Source of the DNA: Umbilicaria muhlenbergii
Lineage: Eukaryota > Ascomycota > Lecanoromycetes > Umbilicariales > Umbilicariaceae
Length of the DNA: 64,000 nt
NCBI GenBank assembly: GCA_000611775.1
Contig: KK106981.1
Coordinates: 6,718,312 to 6,782,311 of the forward strand
Reading direction: 5' to 3'
Position numbers and translations under genes: made by a program. Position 1 is the stretch's first letter; the number at the start of each line of letters is the position of its first letter. Shown here piece after piece: positions 1-11,245 of this stretch. The notes beneath the pieces are model-generated. The model did no database searches, was not told where the DNA came from, and saw nothing but the letters and a program-made list of their open reading frames with translations.

Positions 1-1511
1 TTATCCTTCAGGAGGATGAGCATGAAAGCATAATTTACAACAGGAAAGTCAACTTTATGATAAAAGTTAAAGATAACATTTTTAAAAATCAAGTTTAAAA
101 AGCATTGAAGAACAACAAGTTAACACAGCAAGTCCTTCAAAATATTAATGATCATGAAAGCTTTAAAAAGCAAGAAGGTCTTTTACTTTTTTAAGACTTA
201 ATTTATGTATCAGTCAGCTTACAAGAAGCACTGATAGAAGAATGTCATTTCAACAAAATGAATGAATATCAGAAAGTTGAAAAAACAACTGAATGACTCA
301 CTCAAATGTACTATTTTCCATGAATAAGGAAAAAGGTCAAAGAAATCATTCAGAAATGTGACACTTGCTGAAAGAATAAATCTGAACATCACAAATCATA
401 TGAGTTGTTGAAATCACCTCTGACATCAACATAATCATGATTGAGCATCACACTGAACTTCATGATAAAATTATTAAAGTCAAAGGAACCCCTGATGAAA
501 GTATTATATGACACAATACTTGTTATAACAGATTGACTCATAAAGTACAGATACTTCCTGTCATATAAAAAGTCATCATCAGCAGAAGAACTCACATACA
601 CATTTTTAAAAATTATAACAGTCAATCATGACCTGCTGAAAGAAATAATCTCAGACAGAGATAAACTCTTCACTTTCAAGTTTTAAAAATCATTAGTGAA
701 TCAATTGAGAATTCATCACAAGCTGTTTACTGCATATCACTCACAGACAGATGAGCAGACTGAACACTTAAATCAAATGTTAAAACAGTATTTATGATGT
801 TATGTTAACTATCAACAGATCAATTGAGTAGAACTTTTATTAATAACACAACTTACTTACAACACAGCAGCAGTGAAATTCATGAAGGTATCATCATTTT
901 ATGTTAATTATGAGTTCAACTCACCTTCAAATGAACCAAGAGGGCTGGCAATCATAGCATAAAAAGTGAAAGTACAAGTGAATCAGTTAAAGGACCTTCA
1001 TCAAGAGCTTCAATGAAACATAAAATTCACCTCAGAAAGATCAGTGATATATCATAATAAGAAGAGAGATAAGGGACTTACTCTCAAAGAGGAGAATAAA
1101 GTATACCTCTTACATCACAACATTAAGACAAAGTGATCAAGCAGCAAACTGAATCATAAGAAGTTGAGACCTTTTTGCATTATGAAGAAGAAGGGAAGTG
1201 TCAACTATGAACTTGAACTTTCATCAGCTATGTGAATACACCCGGTATTTCATATTTCACTACTCAAACCAGCTGACCTGAAAACGTCAATACAAGAAAA
1301 TCCACCAGAGATTGATCTGGAAAGTCAAGATGCAGAGTTCAAGGTAGAGGAAATCCTAGATCAGCAAGAGATAAATGATGAGCCTCATTATCTAGTCAAG
1401 TGAAAAGGATATGACACAGCTGGGAACACATGAGAATCAGAGGAGAATCTCACTCATTGTTCAGTGAAGCTACGTCAATTCCATCAGAGAAACCCGCCAT
1501 CAGCCAGTTGT
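1..1511 (+). mobile_element. Ty3/gypsy chromovirus relic, 3' part (fossil)
   Basis: AT-rich DNA unlike the rest of the window. In plus-strand reading it carries recognisable remains of a Ty3/gypsy pol region: an integrase zinc-binding and catalytic core zone (about 300-900) and, near the end (about 1320-1500), a chromodomain, which marks the chromovirus clade. It is cut at its 5' side by the window edge and runs into an LTR-like unit at 1512. It is thoroughly broken, with dozens of interruptions, so it is an old copy. CpG is almost absent and TCA/TGA triplets are very common, as expected after repeat-induced-type mutation. Confidence 0.8.
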
Positions 1512-1983
1512 TGTTATGATATAACATGTAGCGTGGATTCACTACTCTATATATAGTAGAATAGCTCGCAGGTCTAATGACTTGTGATTATGCCTTTTGG
1601 GCCCGTTAGCGCTACCATTAAAGCTATTCAAACTGGCTAGCTGTTACAGAATCACAAGTCCCTCAGTTGCCAAGTTCTGAGTTCAGTGCCTGCGGGGGTT
1701 GTCGTGTTCGACTCCGCGCAGGGCCGGTGAGGACTTTTTCAGCTGAAATCTGCTAGCTGGCAACGGCTGCGGATTGGGGTTAACTATATATAAACGTAAG
1801 GCCTGCCTGGGATCGGCGGGGGGGCGCCGGTCTGCGGGAGGGTGATGTTATGGTATAACATGTAGCGTGGATTCACTACTCTATATATAGTAGAATAGCT
1901 CGCAGGTCTAATGACTTGCGATTGTGCCTTTTGAGCCCGTTAGCGCTACCATTAAAGCTATTCAAACTGGCTAGCCGTTACAG
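1512..1983 (+). repeat. Two direct copies of a 138-base LTR-like unit
   Basis: 1512-1649 and 1846-1983 are near-identical 138-base units. Each begins TGTTATG, contains a palindromic start (TTAT...ATAA), a TATA-like CTATATATAGTAG and ends in TTACAG, so the TG...CA ends of an LTR are present. They are separated by about 196 bases of unrelated GC-rich sequence with a second TATA-like box (about 1784). The first copy abuts the chromovirus relic and is probably its 3' LTR. The second may be a solo or truncated LTR. The full LTR could be longer than 138 bases; only the shared part can be measured. Confidence 0.65.
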
Positions 1984-2444
1984 TCGTCAGGGATGATGAA
2001 AGGATTGAAGGGGTCAGGAAGAGGGTTGTTAGCTTGTTCTTGAGTCAACTCCTCCTGCTCCAGCTCCTTGATGTTCTGAAGCTCAGTACGGATCATGTCC
2101 GCCTGCCGCTTCTTCAGGAGAGTGATCTGTTTGTGAAGTCTCTCTTTCTTCACCTTTGTCTCACGCACACACTCAAGGAGTGTGCGGTTTTGCTCAAGAA
2201 GGGTATCAAGCTGAGTGAGGAACTGTGTTGAAGCTGCATCCTGCTCCTTTTGCAGCTGTAGGATGCTCTCGCTCACTTTGTCAATCTCTTCGGGGGAAAT
2301 GTACAAGTCGCAGGAGACGCCTAGCCGCACGCAGGCCCCGCACTTGTCGCACTCATCAGACACCTTACACTCTTTGCCACCGGTCAGGCAGCGACCGCAC
2401 GCTCGCATGGCGAGCCTTCCGTGTTCGGCGATCGAATTCGCCAA
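1971..2444 (-). CDS. Zinc-cluster plus coiled-coil protein, antisense within retroelement DNA
   Basis: Uninterrupted 157-codon ORF on the minus strand. Residues about 14-45 hold a run of cysteines with CGRC, KECKVSDEC, CDKCGAC and SCDL spacings, which looks like a small treble/zinc cluster. Residues about 55-135 are a Glu/Gln/Lys/Leu-rich heptad coiled coil, and the tail is Pro-rich. The stop codon and last residues lie inside the end of the LTR-like unit (1846-1983). On the other strand, the sequence just upstream of its start encodes the tail of a gypsy polyprotein followed by a purine tract. It therefore seems to be an antisense accessory ORF carried in retroelement DNA, not an ordinary host gene. 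Function is unknown; nucleic-acid binding and dimerisation are guesses from composition. Confidence 0.5.
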   Translation of the reverse strand: MANSIAEHGRLAMRACGRCLTGGKECKVSDECDKCGACVRLGVSCDLYISPEEIDKVSESILQLQKEQDAASTQFLTQLDTLLEQNRTLLECVRETKVKKERLHKQITLLKKRQADMIRTELQNIKELEQEELTQEQANNPLPDPFNPFIIPDDCNG

Positions 2445-2910
2445 ACGGGAACGACGAGAGGTGGACGCTTTCTTTTTTCAAATACCGGACGAAGGCATGG
2501 GGAAGGTTATGTTTTCGAGGATGAAAACTTTGAGGGGGGAGCTAGTGTTACGCCTCTTTATAGACGGTACCCGGAGGGTACGCGTAGTAGGCGTATTCGG
2601 AGTACCGCTCAGGTGCTCATGTCGTACAGAGGACATGTGCAACCTGAGCACCCACTGCTCATGTCGTACGAGAGACGTGAGCGACCTGAGCACCCTGAGC
2701 GGTTAGGTTACACACGAGTCTCCTAGAGTACTATATAGCCACAGGTAGATCCATAGTTAGGAGCTCGTGCTCAACTCATGTATCAAAGGCAATCTACTAG
2801 TTCTATCTTCTAGTTCTATTCGTAGCTGTTCGGTTCGTGTTCGGACAGTTACTCCGAACAGTTCGGAGTACGACAGTACTACCCCGGTCACTACGACACC
2901 ACCCGTTACA
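2445..2910 (+). mobile_element. Ty3/gypsy 3' end: pol tail, polypurine tract and LTR (fossil)
   Basis: The plus strand ends a pol-like tail (about 2445-2545, with a GEGYVFEDENFEGGA-type ending common just before gypsy LTRs). A G-rich purine tract follows at about 2531-2541, directly before TGTTACG at 2546. The sequence from 2546 to 2910 begins TGTTACG and ends GTTACA, giving an LTR of about 365 bases with TG...CA ends. It contains short inverted copies of GTCGTAC and GAGCA motifs. This element is much less AT-rich than the relic at 1-1511, so it is younger. No matching 5' LTR was found in the window, so it is a partial copy. Confidence 0.6.
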
Positions 2911-3906
2911 GTCAAGAGCAAGAGGGAGGTGCTGAACAGGATTAATTCCTAGGTCTGGCTCACGATAGTCCACGTGACTTCCTGCTGTACCGCTTCCGCT
3001 CTGGTCGTTCACCGGGTTATGTTGAGAGTCAGATAGGGATGATGACTCCCACCACGCTGGTGAAATAGGCTTGTCTTGAAAGGTTACTTGCTCAATGTCT
3101 TCATCTGAGTCGTTGTCTTGTTCTGATCGGTCTTCTGCTCCGTTGCTCGACGATGATGCTCTAGTTGCTTGTGGTCGGACTGGATGCTTCCTAGTTGGAT
3201 TCATCCACACTGGGGTTGGTTGACTTGGCACTTGGCCACTTCCTTGTTCGGTTGTTTATTTGTCCGGGTCTCGACCGTGATGTTTTGGTCCGTAATAGGA
3301 AGGAGGTAATGTTTGGAGGTTTGAGAATTCGGGATTCAAGGAGGTTGGTCTGAAGCCGTCTCGTCTTCTGGCCGGCAGTCTTGCCTCTCTTTGCTCTTCT
3401 CCGTGACGGTTCTCTCGTTATCTTGGGTCGGCGTGGACGACTGGATCACTACCAGCTCCTTCGGCACCCTCAAACCTCAAGCAACCTCAGCAAAAAACGA
3501 CGTCGACGATGGCTTGACTGCGAATCAAGACGGTAACTCTGGTTTGATGTCCAATTCAAGAGCAATAGATTCCCTGCGCAGGTCACCAAAATGAAAGCTC
3601 AATAATGGGGGGTTCAACTATTGGTAGAATTGGTGCATAACCTAAGTGGAGCTCGGAAGCCAGCTACGAAGCTATTTAAACTGGCGTCTTACATAATCCG
3701 CCTTACAGCGACAAGTCATGTAATCTCAGAAGGTCTTGAAATGTGATTGAGCGATAAATCAGCAAGAATATGTCACAGTTGGATATATATATAGGCTCCC
3801 CTCCCAAACCCCAATGGGAAATGACAGTCCGCAAATTCCGCTCACAAATGCTCAGACAACCATCCCAATAAAGATATTCGTTTCAGAAGCAATACATATA
3901 GCCCAC
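2911..3906. other. Residual repeat-derived DNA between LTR and first host gene
   Basis: A minus-strand ORF (2803-3231) of 142 codons rich in Ser, Asp, Glu and Gln overlaps the LTR end at 2910. It could be a truncated gag-like or unknown ORF disrupted by the LTR. I could not assign it. A stretch at about 3655-3707 resembles the end of the 138-base LTR-like unit (AAGCTATT.AAACTGGC ... TTACAG), hinting at a further decayed LTR. Nothing else is supported here. Confidence 0.35.
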
Positions 3907-6509
3907 CTAGTACTCGCTCAACCTCAATTTTTTTCCCACTGCGTGCTTGACCTTCTCGCTCGGCTTCTCCTTGGCTTCTTTCTGCGCTTGAAGCGCCAGC
4001 TGGAGCATCCCGGCATCGAAGAAACCATCTATAAAAGTAATCAAGTTAGCGATCGACTTTGTTGATGGGGAAAAATATGCAAAAGACTAAAACTTACATC
4101 CTCCCAACCCATCGTCATCACTCTCCGCCTTGCTGTCTTCGACGGGCGTCTCTGTGCCTTTCCCGCCCTCGTTCTTGATAACTCTACCTTTGGTCTTCGT
4201 GACATGCTCTTCCAGCTCGCGAGCCCTGCTCCCAGTGGATGTTCCCTTCCGCTTGGTCATGCGAAGAAGTCTTCGGATCTCGTGGAAGTATGCTTCCAGG
4301 GCGTCGATGTAACGCTTAGTTTGCCGGTGTTTGGAGCTGGCGCAAATGGAGATGGAATCTTCTTTGATGATGTAGCCAATGCCGAAACCGTCGCCCGACG
4401 TCGGGCCAAATCCGAATTGGCGTAATGACGGATTCCCGCAATTGGATGTAGAGAGGATGGTATTGTTGATCTTGTCCCAGCCGTTATCTGAAAATACCGC
4501 TGGCATCTGATGGGCCGTTCGACCGTTCGGCGAGCGGGATAGAGAGCCATCTTCGGAGAGCATAGAGTTGCGGTTCGGTGATGCCACCTCGCGAGAATTG
4601 GTTGCGGGATCCCCGTCTGAACCTCCGTCCGGTGAGGCAGAGTACCCGTCCGAGCTCATGTCGTTGCTGCTTGCAGCTTCGGCGCCCTCTTCATCAAGTG
4701 CGCGCTGCCACACACAATACAAAGCGTACATGTGACGATCATGGCCCATGGCTTTGGCACATTCCTTGGTGATACTCGTGTGCTTTTGTGTGGCTTTCTT
4801 GAGTGCCTCGACCTTCTGGTGTGGAGGGTTTTCTGCCCAGAAGGTACGCACAAAGTCGACGGACTCCATTGTTACGGGCCGCACAGCTTCAGTGCGTCCG
4901 TGCAAAAAGGCTTTTGTCATGGCAGGCTCGTACATGCATTCCACTCGCCCATAGAGACCGTAGTAGGCAGCTTGAAAAGCCATCTGAACGAAGGCATCTG
5001 GAGAGAAGCCCATGGACTTGATGAAGTTCTGTCCATAGCCAGAAAATTCCAAGGTTTGAAACTCGTTCTGCTGGATCAGGTCTGCCAATCTTGTCTCAGC
5101 GAAGCGCAAGGCGGTGCTTAATTCTGGAATCATGTCCCACTCCAGCTTGTGCGGTGTGGTACTGACGTCTCCGAAGCTGCTCGGATCTCTCTTCGAAGGA
5201 TCTGGGCTGGTGGATGACCATAAGCTTGGTGCTTGACCATTGATAGATTTTGCGAATCGTAGAATCGTATCAGTGTAAACATCACTGGCCATACGCAGCA
5301 CGGTGTGGCCATCCACGCCGGTATGCTCGAAATTAATACCCGCACTGCCGTTCTTGCATACGATTATCTGCAGTTTGTCGTACCACCGGTTCGTGCAGGT
5401 CCCGATCTGTACACCTTTGACGACCTCGCTGGTCCCGCAGAGCATGTTGCCGCAAAGCTCGGCTCCAGTAGTTGGCTCAGTGTAGTCCAGGCAAATGATG
5501 AATAGAGCAGAGTCGACAATGCTTAAACATTCTGCGTTGTTTGAATTTTCGTCCCGTGTCAACACATCTCTCAATGAGGCCCAGATCTTCCGATTTTCCG
5601 TACTCAAAACACCCAGTGCACCTTTGGCGGCATCTTGTATTGGTGTCTCCTCGGCGTCATCCACGATGACCTGCAAGTTCAATGCCATATCTTTCTCGGT
5701 CATGATGAGATCCGAGTTGTCGTCGAGAACGTCGAACCAGTAGAACTGCCCTCTGCAGAGAACTACCACGTGCTTCGCTCCCAGGTCCTGGCCGATCTGG
5801 CAACCATTCTCGGTCGGGACACGTGCTGTTCCAAAGAGACGCGAATACTGATACATGCATAAAGGAGTGCCTCTAATCGTATCAGGCGGAAGCTCTTCTT
5901 TTCGTATTGCGCGTACAAATGACAGTGCGGAAATGACTAGCGAGGCGGCACGAGTGACCTGATTATTTCTCGCTGGCGTCGGGTCATCTTCAAGGAGGAA
6001 GAAAGGGTTGAGGTTCAGAACCACAGGGTTATCAAAGTTTAGATATGAATCGTACCCTACATAGTGCGTTAGTCTCAACATCTTGGTACTTTGCTTCCTG
6101 CAATATATGACAACATACAGAATTGCTCAATGTAACTCGACTTTCCCGTGGCATACTTCTTAAGCTTCTCCTGTAGCTCTGGGCCCTCGCTTTTCAAGAA
6201 CTCTTGCACAGCCGCTGCTGTCTCTTCATGTTCTCGGTGACTTTGTAAGGGCTTTAGGGCTGCCAGATACTTCTTACACGTGCTTTCCAGTTCTGGAATC
6301 GGTAACTTAGGTAGTTTGTCCTGTCCGGCAAAGGTAATGCCTGGTTTTTGATCCTGTCCATGTGATGCTAGGGGCTGCTTTTTTGAATCCGGGTAGTCTT
6401 TGTAGCCATTAGGCTGACCTTGGTCAGTGTCGGAATTTGGAGGCTGAGAAGCGGCGAGTGATTCGTTCATAGACTTAGACATGGTGAAGGTGCGTGCTGT
6501 CATCGTCAT
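3907..6509 (-). CDS. Carnitine O-acetyltransferase (cytosolic type)
   Basis: Transfers acetyl groups between CoA and carnitine, allowing acetyl units to move between peroxisome, cytosol and mitochondrion during growth on acetate or fatty acids. Three exons on the minus strand: 6509-6119, 6056-4098 and 4028-3907, with introns of 62 and 69 bases. Joined they give 823 codons. The first junction restores EQFWYDSYLNFD and the second restores GGYGFFDAGMLQ, both choline/carnitine acyltransferase signatures. The catalytic histidine lies in EHTGVDG near residue 375. The substrate-site block SGDGFGIGYIIKEDSI follows at about 670. There is no clear mitochondrial presequence and no PTS1 (C-terminus LSEY), which fits the cytosolic FacC/Yat2-type enzyme better than the AcuJ/Cat2 organellar one. 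The acidic, Ser-rich stretch at about 560-620 is a lineage insert. The start could also be Met10. Confidence 0.92.
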
Positions 6510-8037
6510 AATGAATTAGTCAACCGTATATAGTTGCGATGAAGGTAGGTATTGACAGAAGCCGTAAAGCACTGCGGTAGAAGTAATGACAATCTTGTAG
6601 GCAGTAAGGAGGCATCGAACAGCTCCAATATCAAGACATGAAAACAGGTACGAATAGTAATGTGCAGTGTTGGATGCCTCAATGCTTATATTTATGGGAT
6701 AGGATAGTCGACTGTGGGGAATCCTTTCAATGTCACGGAGGGGCTCCACGCGCGAATTATCTTAGGGACAGAAGGTCATAGAGGCAGAAGTGCTCATCCG
6801 AAGAACTAGGAAGTCGATATGCAGACGATTTATACCTACACGGCAGGTCCCCTGTTACCAACCCACGTACCAGATCAAACCCCAGTAGAGGTGGGGCCGT
6901 TTATCCAGACGTCGAGCCCGCGCGGTACAATCGCTGAACGCTTTATCCAGTTGACTTCCTCCCTCCTCCACCTCTCCGACGCAAGAGTGAAGCTTGTCAA
7001 GGGTGCTTTAAGCGCGATGGTGGAGAAGTCTGGGGCGCCGCAAGTGGGTGGAAGACAGCCCGTCGGGCTAAAGGGCTCTAGAGAGTTATCTCACTGATCG
7101 TAAATGGTGTCGCAGGAGGTGTGCTGGTTCGCGCTTGTTCGAAGGACGGACGAGTGGATATTGTCAGGCTCCGCAAGGGTAGCACTGTGCGCGTGGACGA
7201 CAAGGTGCAAGAAGACTAGAGCACGAGACGTGAGCAGCAGATGTTCTCAAGCATTTGATTTCCGGGGAACTAGGTTAGATAGCTAGTATTTGAATTACAT
7301 CAAGTGCCGGGGAGCCTCTCCAGCTCTCCAACAATCTCCAATCGCCGGTCCGTTTCCCCAGGTTACTCTGACGTCTAGAGCCTTGCGCCCCCACACCAAG
7401 CCAGTAGAGGTGGCTGTCGCACTGAGCATCTCCGACCTCACCGCAGTGTTTGTCAGGCCTAGGCCGGGCTGGCGGCGGGGCTCTTCATCTTTACTCCGGA
7501 CACATGGCCACTAGTCTGAATGAGGACTTACTCGTTCATCCGGACCCCAAGGTCGTCTTCTTCCTTTCCTCCTGTCCTCCTATCAGGACAGGCAGCGCAG
7601 GCGCACCATCAGCAAAGCAAAGAACTCGGGAAAATCCCTAGCAACAAATCAATGATGGAAAACACTGTCATTCATACTGCAGGAAGTGCGAATGGTAGAC
7701 ATTCATGACCTCTGTGAGTACATTTATTGTTTGTGCCGGACATCTTCCTCGAGACTCTCTTCACTGTTTCATTATCGGGGGCCCTCCTCGTCCGAGAAAC
7801 GCCACTTAGATACTTATTTTGTGAATGGACCTTACAAATACTTATCCATCAGCACACGAAAATCGTCAACATCTGGATCTGTTCCGGAGGCGCCTCATGA
7901 AACCCTTTTAACTGCCAAGTGGTCCCTGTCGCTACCAAGCCATTAGCCTACTAAAGATTCTGGAGATCGCCTTGCTTTTTATTCCAATCCATCGTTGCAC
8001 GGCAAGCAGAATTCTTATTAGAACGCTTGATTAAAAC
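6510..8037. other. Intergenic, 1.5 kb
   Basis: Divergent promoter region between carnitine acetyltransferase (-) and the cupin gene (+). It contains only short unconserved ORFs. The phrase CCAGTAGAGGTGG occurs at about 6881 and CCAGTAGAGGTGG again at about 7400, which may be chance or a small duplicated segment. No RNA gene or element is recognised. Confidence 0.5.
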
Positions 8038-8731
8038 ATGCCTTCCCCTCCGGAAACATATTACATCACTTCCCCCACCCCCCACGTCCCCAACTCCCCT
8101 CTTCCCGTGCTGATCTACCGCTCCGCCCTCCCTGAAGACCCCGATGCGGAAACTACTCGCTCACATATCGAGCCCAACGACTGGCTGCAAGGCGGCGTCT
8201 TTAAGACCTATACCGCACACCACTTCCACTCCGTCACACACGAATGCTATGCGGTCTTTAAAGGGTCCAGCAAGTTGTTGTTGGGTAGGGGCCCGCTTGA
8301 CGATGAGGGCGGGACAGAGGTAGAGCTGGGCGTTCGGGATGTAATTGTACTGCCGGTACGATGTTCAATCCCGGTTCGCTGTGTCATTCAGTCATTCAAT
8401 CAAATGTCGAGCCTAGATCTAACCTTCCAAACCTAAAGGCTGGAGTAAGTCACTGTTCCCTAACATCAGAAGGGGATTACGAGTACGTGGGCTTATACCC
8501 CAAGGTAAGTGTTTCCTAAGCCTCCCTATGGGATCCTCTACTGCAAATATGAACTTGCTATTACAGGGTAGCCCTCACTGGGACAACAACTTTTGCAAAG
8601 CTTCCGCCAAAGAAACGCAGGCCAAAGCCGAGCAGGCTAGAGACGTTCCCATCCCAACACACGACCCCATCTTTGGGCTTGGAGGGCCCTTGGTGGACAT
8701 CTGGGGAGAAGCCGCTACAAGGCACGGTTAG
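8038..8731 (+). CDS. Small cupin-domain protein (YjlB-like)
   Basis: Three exons, 8038-8355, 8439-8504 and 8567-8731, with introns of 83 and 62 bases, encode 182 residues. The first junction restores VIVLPAGVSHCS and the second LYPKGSPHWDNNFC. Metal-ligand positions of a cupin barrel are visible: HHFHSVTHE (motif 1) and the later His of VSHCS (motif 2), followed by the family tail. The layout resembles Bacillus YjlB and its fungal homologues, a single-domain cupin of unknown substrate. No signal peptide or targeting signal is seen, so it is probably cytosolic. The biochemical role is not known; only the metal-binding cupin fold is supported. Confidence 0.85.
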
Positions 8732-9127
8732 AACGAATAATTAGTTCCTATGATTGACTATGCATTTTATGCTATTATGTCGTTATTCGTTATACAATCC
8801 TCAGCAGCTATCCCGCAACAGTGTACTTGTATCGAATGAGCCTCTAGACAGAACAAGTGGTAGTTCTCAGCTAGGTGCCCCCTCGACTATTCATCAACCA
8901 GACAGATTCTGGGCATTATTTACTGTATATTTGGTTCCTGCGCCTGGCTTTGCCTGCCCACACGATGAACAAAGCAGCATAGGGACGAATCCATGAATGT
9001 AAAACGTAGAGCTTAGGATCTTTTGTAGACCCCATTCTCTCTGATGTTGATAGAGGAATTGTAGTGGTGTTCTATAAAGTACAACCATCAGCGTTTCCCA
9101 CCCTGCGGCAGGCGACCTCCTCCACTC
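8732..9127. other. Intergenic, about 400 bases
   Basis: Tandem-oriented spacer holding the cupin 3' region and RAD57 promoter. Nothing specific recognised. Confidence 0.5.
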
Positions 9128-10635
9128 ATGACAGACCTTCTCCACACCCTACCTGATTTCCCCACCAAATCATATACACATCTCCTACCCTCACTAGAGA
9201 AGCATTTAATTACCACTACAGACCTGCTCACCCTCGATGCCTTGGAAATAGCGAAACGGGCTCAATTGCCCGTCCTCGATCTTCGACGTCTAGCGAACCA
9301 TGTAATCGCAGCACTGCAAGAGGACCTAGGACTGAAAAAGGATGGACCAATCGAGAAAGAGGCCACTGAAAAAACCGAGGGCAGCAAGAAACCAAGTCTC
9401 AAGAAAACCGGAAGAGACATAGTGAACCAATGGAGCACCATCAGCACCCTAGACGCTAACCTAGACGCTGCCCTCGGCGGCGGCATCCCCACCGGCTACA
9501 TCACCGAAATCACCGGCGAAAGGTCCGCCCCCGAACCCAAATCCGCTCCAACCACTCTACTAACACCTCCCCCAGCGGCGCCGGCAAAACCCAACTCCTC
9601 CTCCTCCTCCTCCTCTCCGCCCAACTCCCCCCCCCCTACGGCCTCTCCCGCCCAACCCTCTACATCTCGACCGAGCACCCCCTCCCCACCACCCGCCTCG
9701 CCCAACTCCTCCGCACCCACCCTTTACTCTCCAACCCCAACTACCCCGGATCCAACCCAGAAGACCCACACCCCCACGAACCCCACGACGCCAACCCGAC
9801 CGCCCAGCCCTCTCTCGCCCGCATCCTCACCCTCCAAACCCCCGACCTCGAATCCCAAGACCACATCCTCACCTACCAACTCCCCGTCGCCCTCGCCCGC
9901 CACAACATCGGTCTCGTGGTCCTCGACTCGGTCGCTGCGAACTACCGCGCCGAATATGGGCGCTCGGGGGGGGCGATGGCGCAGCGGGGGGCGGAGCTAG
10001 TCCGGCTGGGGAAAGGATTGAGGGAGTTGGCGAGAAGGTATGATTGTGCGGTTGTGGTGGCGAACCAAGTGGCGGATCGGTTCGCGCCCGTGGTGCCGAT
10101 TTCGAGGGTGGGGGCCGGGGCGGGGGTGCAGGCGTATGCGCTTTCGTCGTCGCCGAGTCCGGGGTTGGGTGCAGGGGCGGGGAATGCGGTGGTGTCGTCG
10201 GGTCAGGCGCCGGGGTCTTCGGCGCCGGGGGTATCGCAGCGGGAGGGAGATAGTGCCGGGGTTGTGGATCGGGTTCTGGCGCTCGATCATCAACAGCGGT
10301 GGTTCACCGGCTGGGGCGCTGTGCCGTCGGAAATGAATCTCAAGACGCCGAGTTTGGGGCTCGTGTGGAGTAATCAGATTGCGTGCCGGGTTGCGCTAGT
10401 GAAGGAGGCGGCGTATGGGTATGGGGGTGCGGGCGGTGAAGGGGATGGTGGTGGTGGCGGGGGGCTGGAGAGCGCGGAGTGGAGTGTGAAGAGGTGGAGG
10501 CGGTGGATGAGGGTTGTGTTTGCGCCATGGGTAGGCCCCGGGCAGGGTGAGAGGGAGAGGGGGGTCGAGTTTGAGGTTTGGGGTGGGGGCGTGAGAGCTG
10601 TGGGGGGAGAGGGAGGGATGGGGGAGGTGGAGTAG
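9128..10635 (+). CDS. RAD57: RAD57-type RecA-fold DNA repair protein
   Basis: Rad51 paralogue of the Rad55-Rad57 mediator complex, which helps load Rad51 onto RPA-coated single-stranded DNA in homologous recombination. Two exons, 9128-9522 and 9576-10635, with a 53-base intron whose removal restores the Walker A motif GESGAGKTQ (about residues 132-140). Total 484 residues. The N-terminus (LLPSLEKHLITTTDLL, then AKRAQLPVLDLRRLANHV) is the usual Rad57 helix-hairpin region. Walker B is LVVLDSVAA near residue 244, followed by the RAEY and QRGAELVRLGKGLREL helices. A Gly/Ala/Ser-rich insert (about residues 310-365) and a Gly-rich C-terminal insert are low-complexity. The coding strand changes abruptly from C-rich to G-rich near 9945. 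A continuous ORF running through the intron is a shadow that loses Walker A. Confidence 0.93.
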
Positions 10636-11245
10636 ATTGGGGTGATAGAGACCTGCGGTGGGTTTAAGTTGTTTGTTAGAGCGTGATATCACTGAGGGAA
10701 AAATCCAGCCAATATCACCGAAAGCCCTAATTGTCTGGAGTCGCGGAGATGTTGCTACGCCTTGGTGACCTATATATCGTAACTCGCCCTCCCCAATCTC
10801 AAGGGTCGAGTACACGTATCCCTCGTACTGCTTGAAGGAAAGGTATATCAAGCACAGCGCAAGATGCCAGTAGCGTACCCTGGCCTACTACTGTGTATTG
10901 ATCCCATCCACCGAGCCTCTCTGCCCATACCACTGTGGTCTCGTGATTATACCATAGGGAAGGCGCTTCATGCTACCTCGATGATCAAGGGTTCCGAGCC
11001 AAGACTGGGCACCTCAGTCCTTGAGATCTCCCCTCCTCGTAAGGGTCCAACAGCTCGACCACGCCCCTCCTGTCGACTCTCCCACCGTAAATTTGCAAGT
11101 GAAGAGATCATCCACCTCAATCGCTCCACAACCCCTGCTTTCGCCGACGAAGGACACTTCTACCCCATCCTTGCGTTCCCAACTCTTCTTGCATCTCTCC
11201 CCCAATTTCATCCAACATTCCAACTCCTACCGGCGCGTCGTTCCT
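10636..11245. other. Convergent intergenic, about 600 bases
   Basis: Between the 3' ends of RAD57 (+) and CENP-W (-). Plus-strand ORFs here (10864-11524) run antisense through the CENP-W exons and are not believed. Confidence 0.5.

Noticed and set aside
1690-1740. B-box-like TGTTCGACTCC between the two LTR-like units
   Set aside because: The five-base T-stem has only one good pair and no A-box or acceptor stem is present; not a tRNA or a recognisable tRNA-derived SINE.
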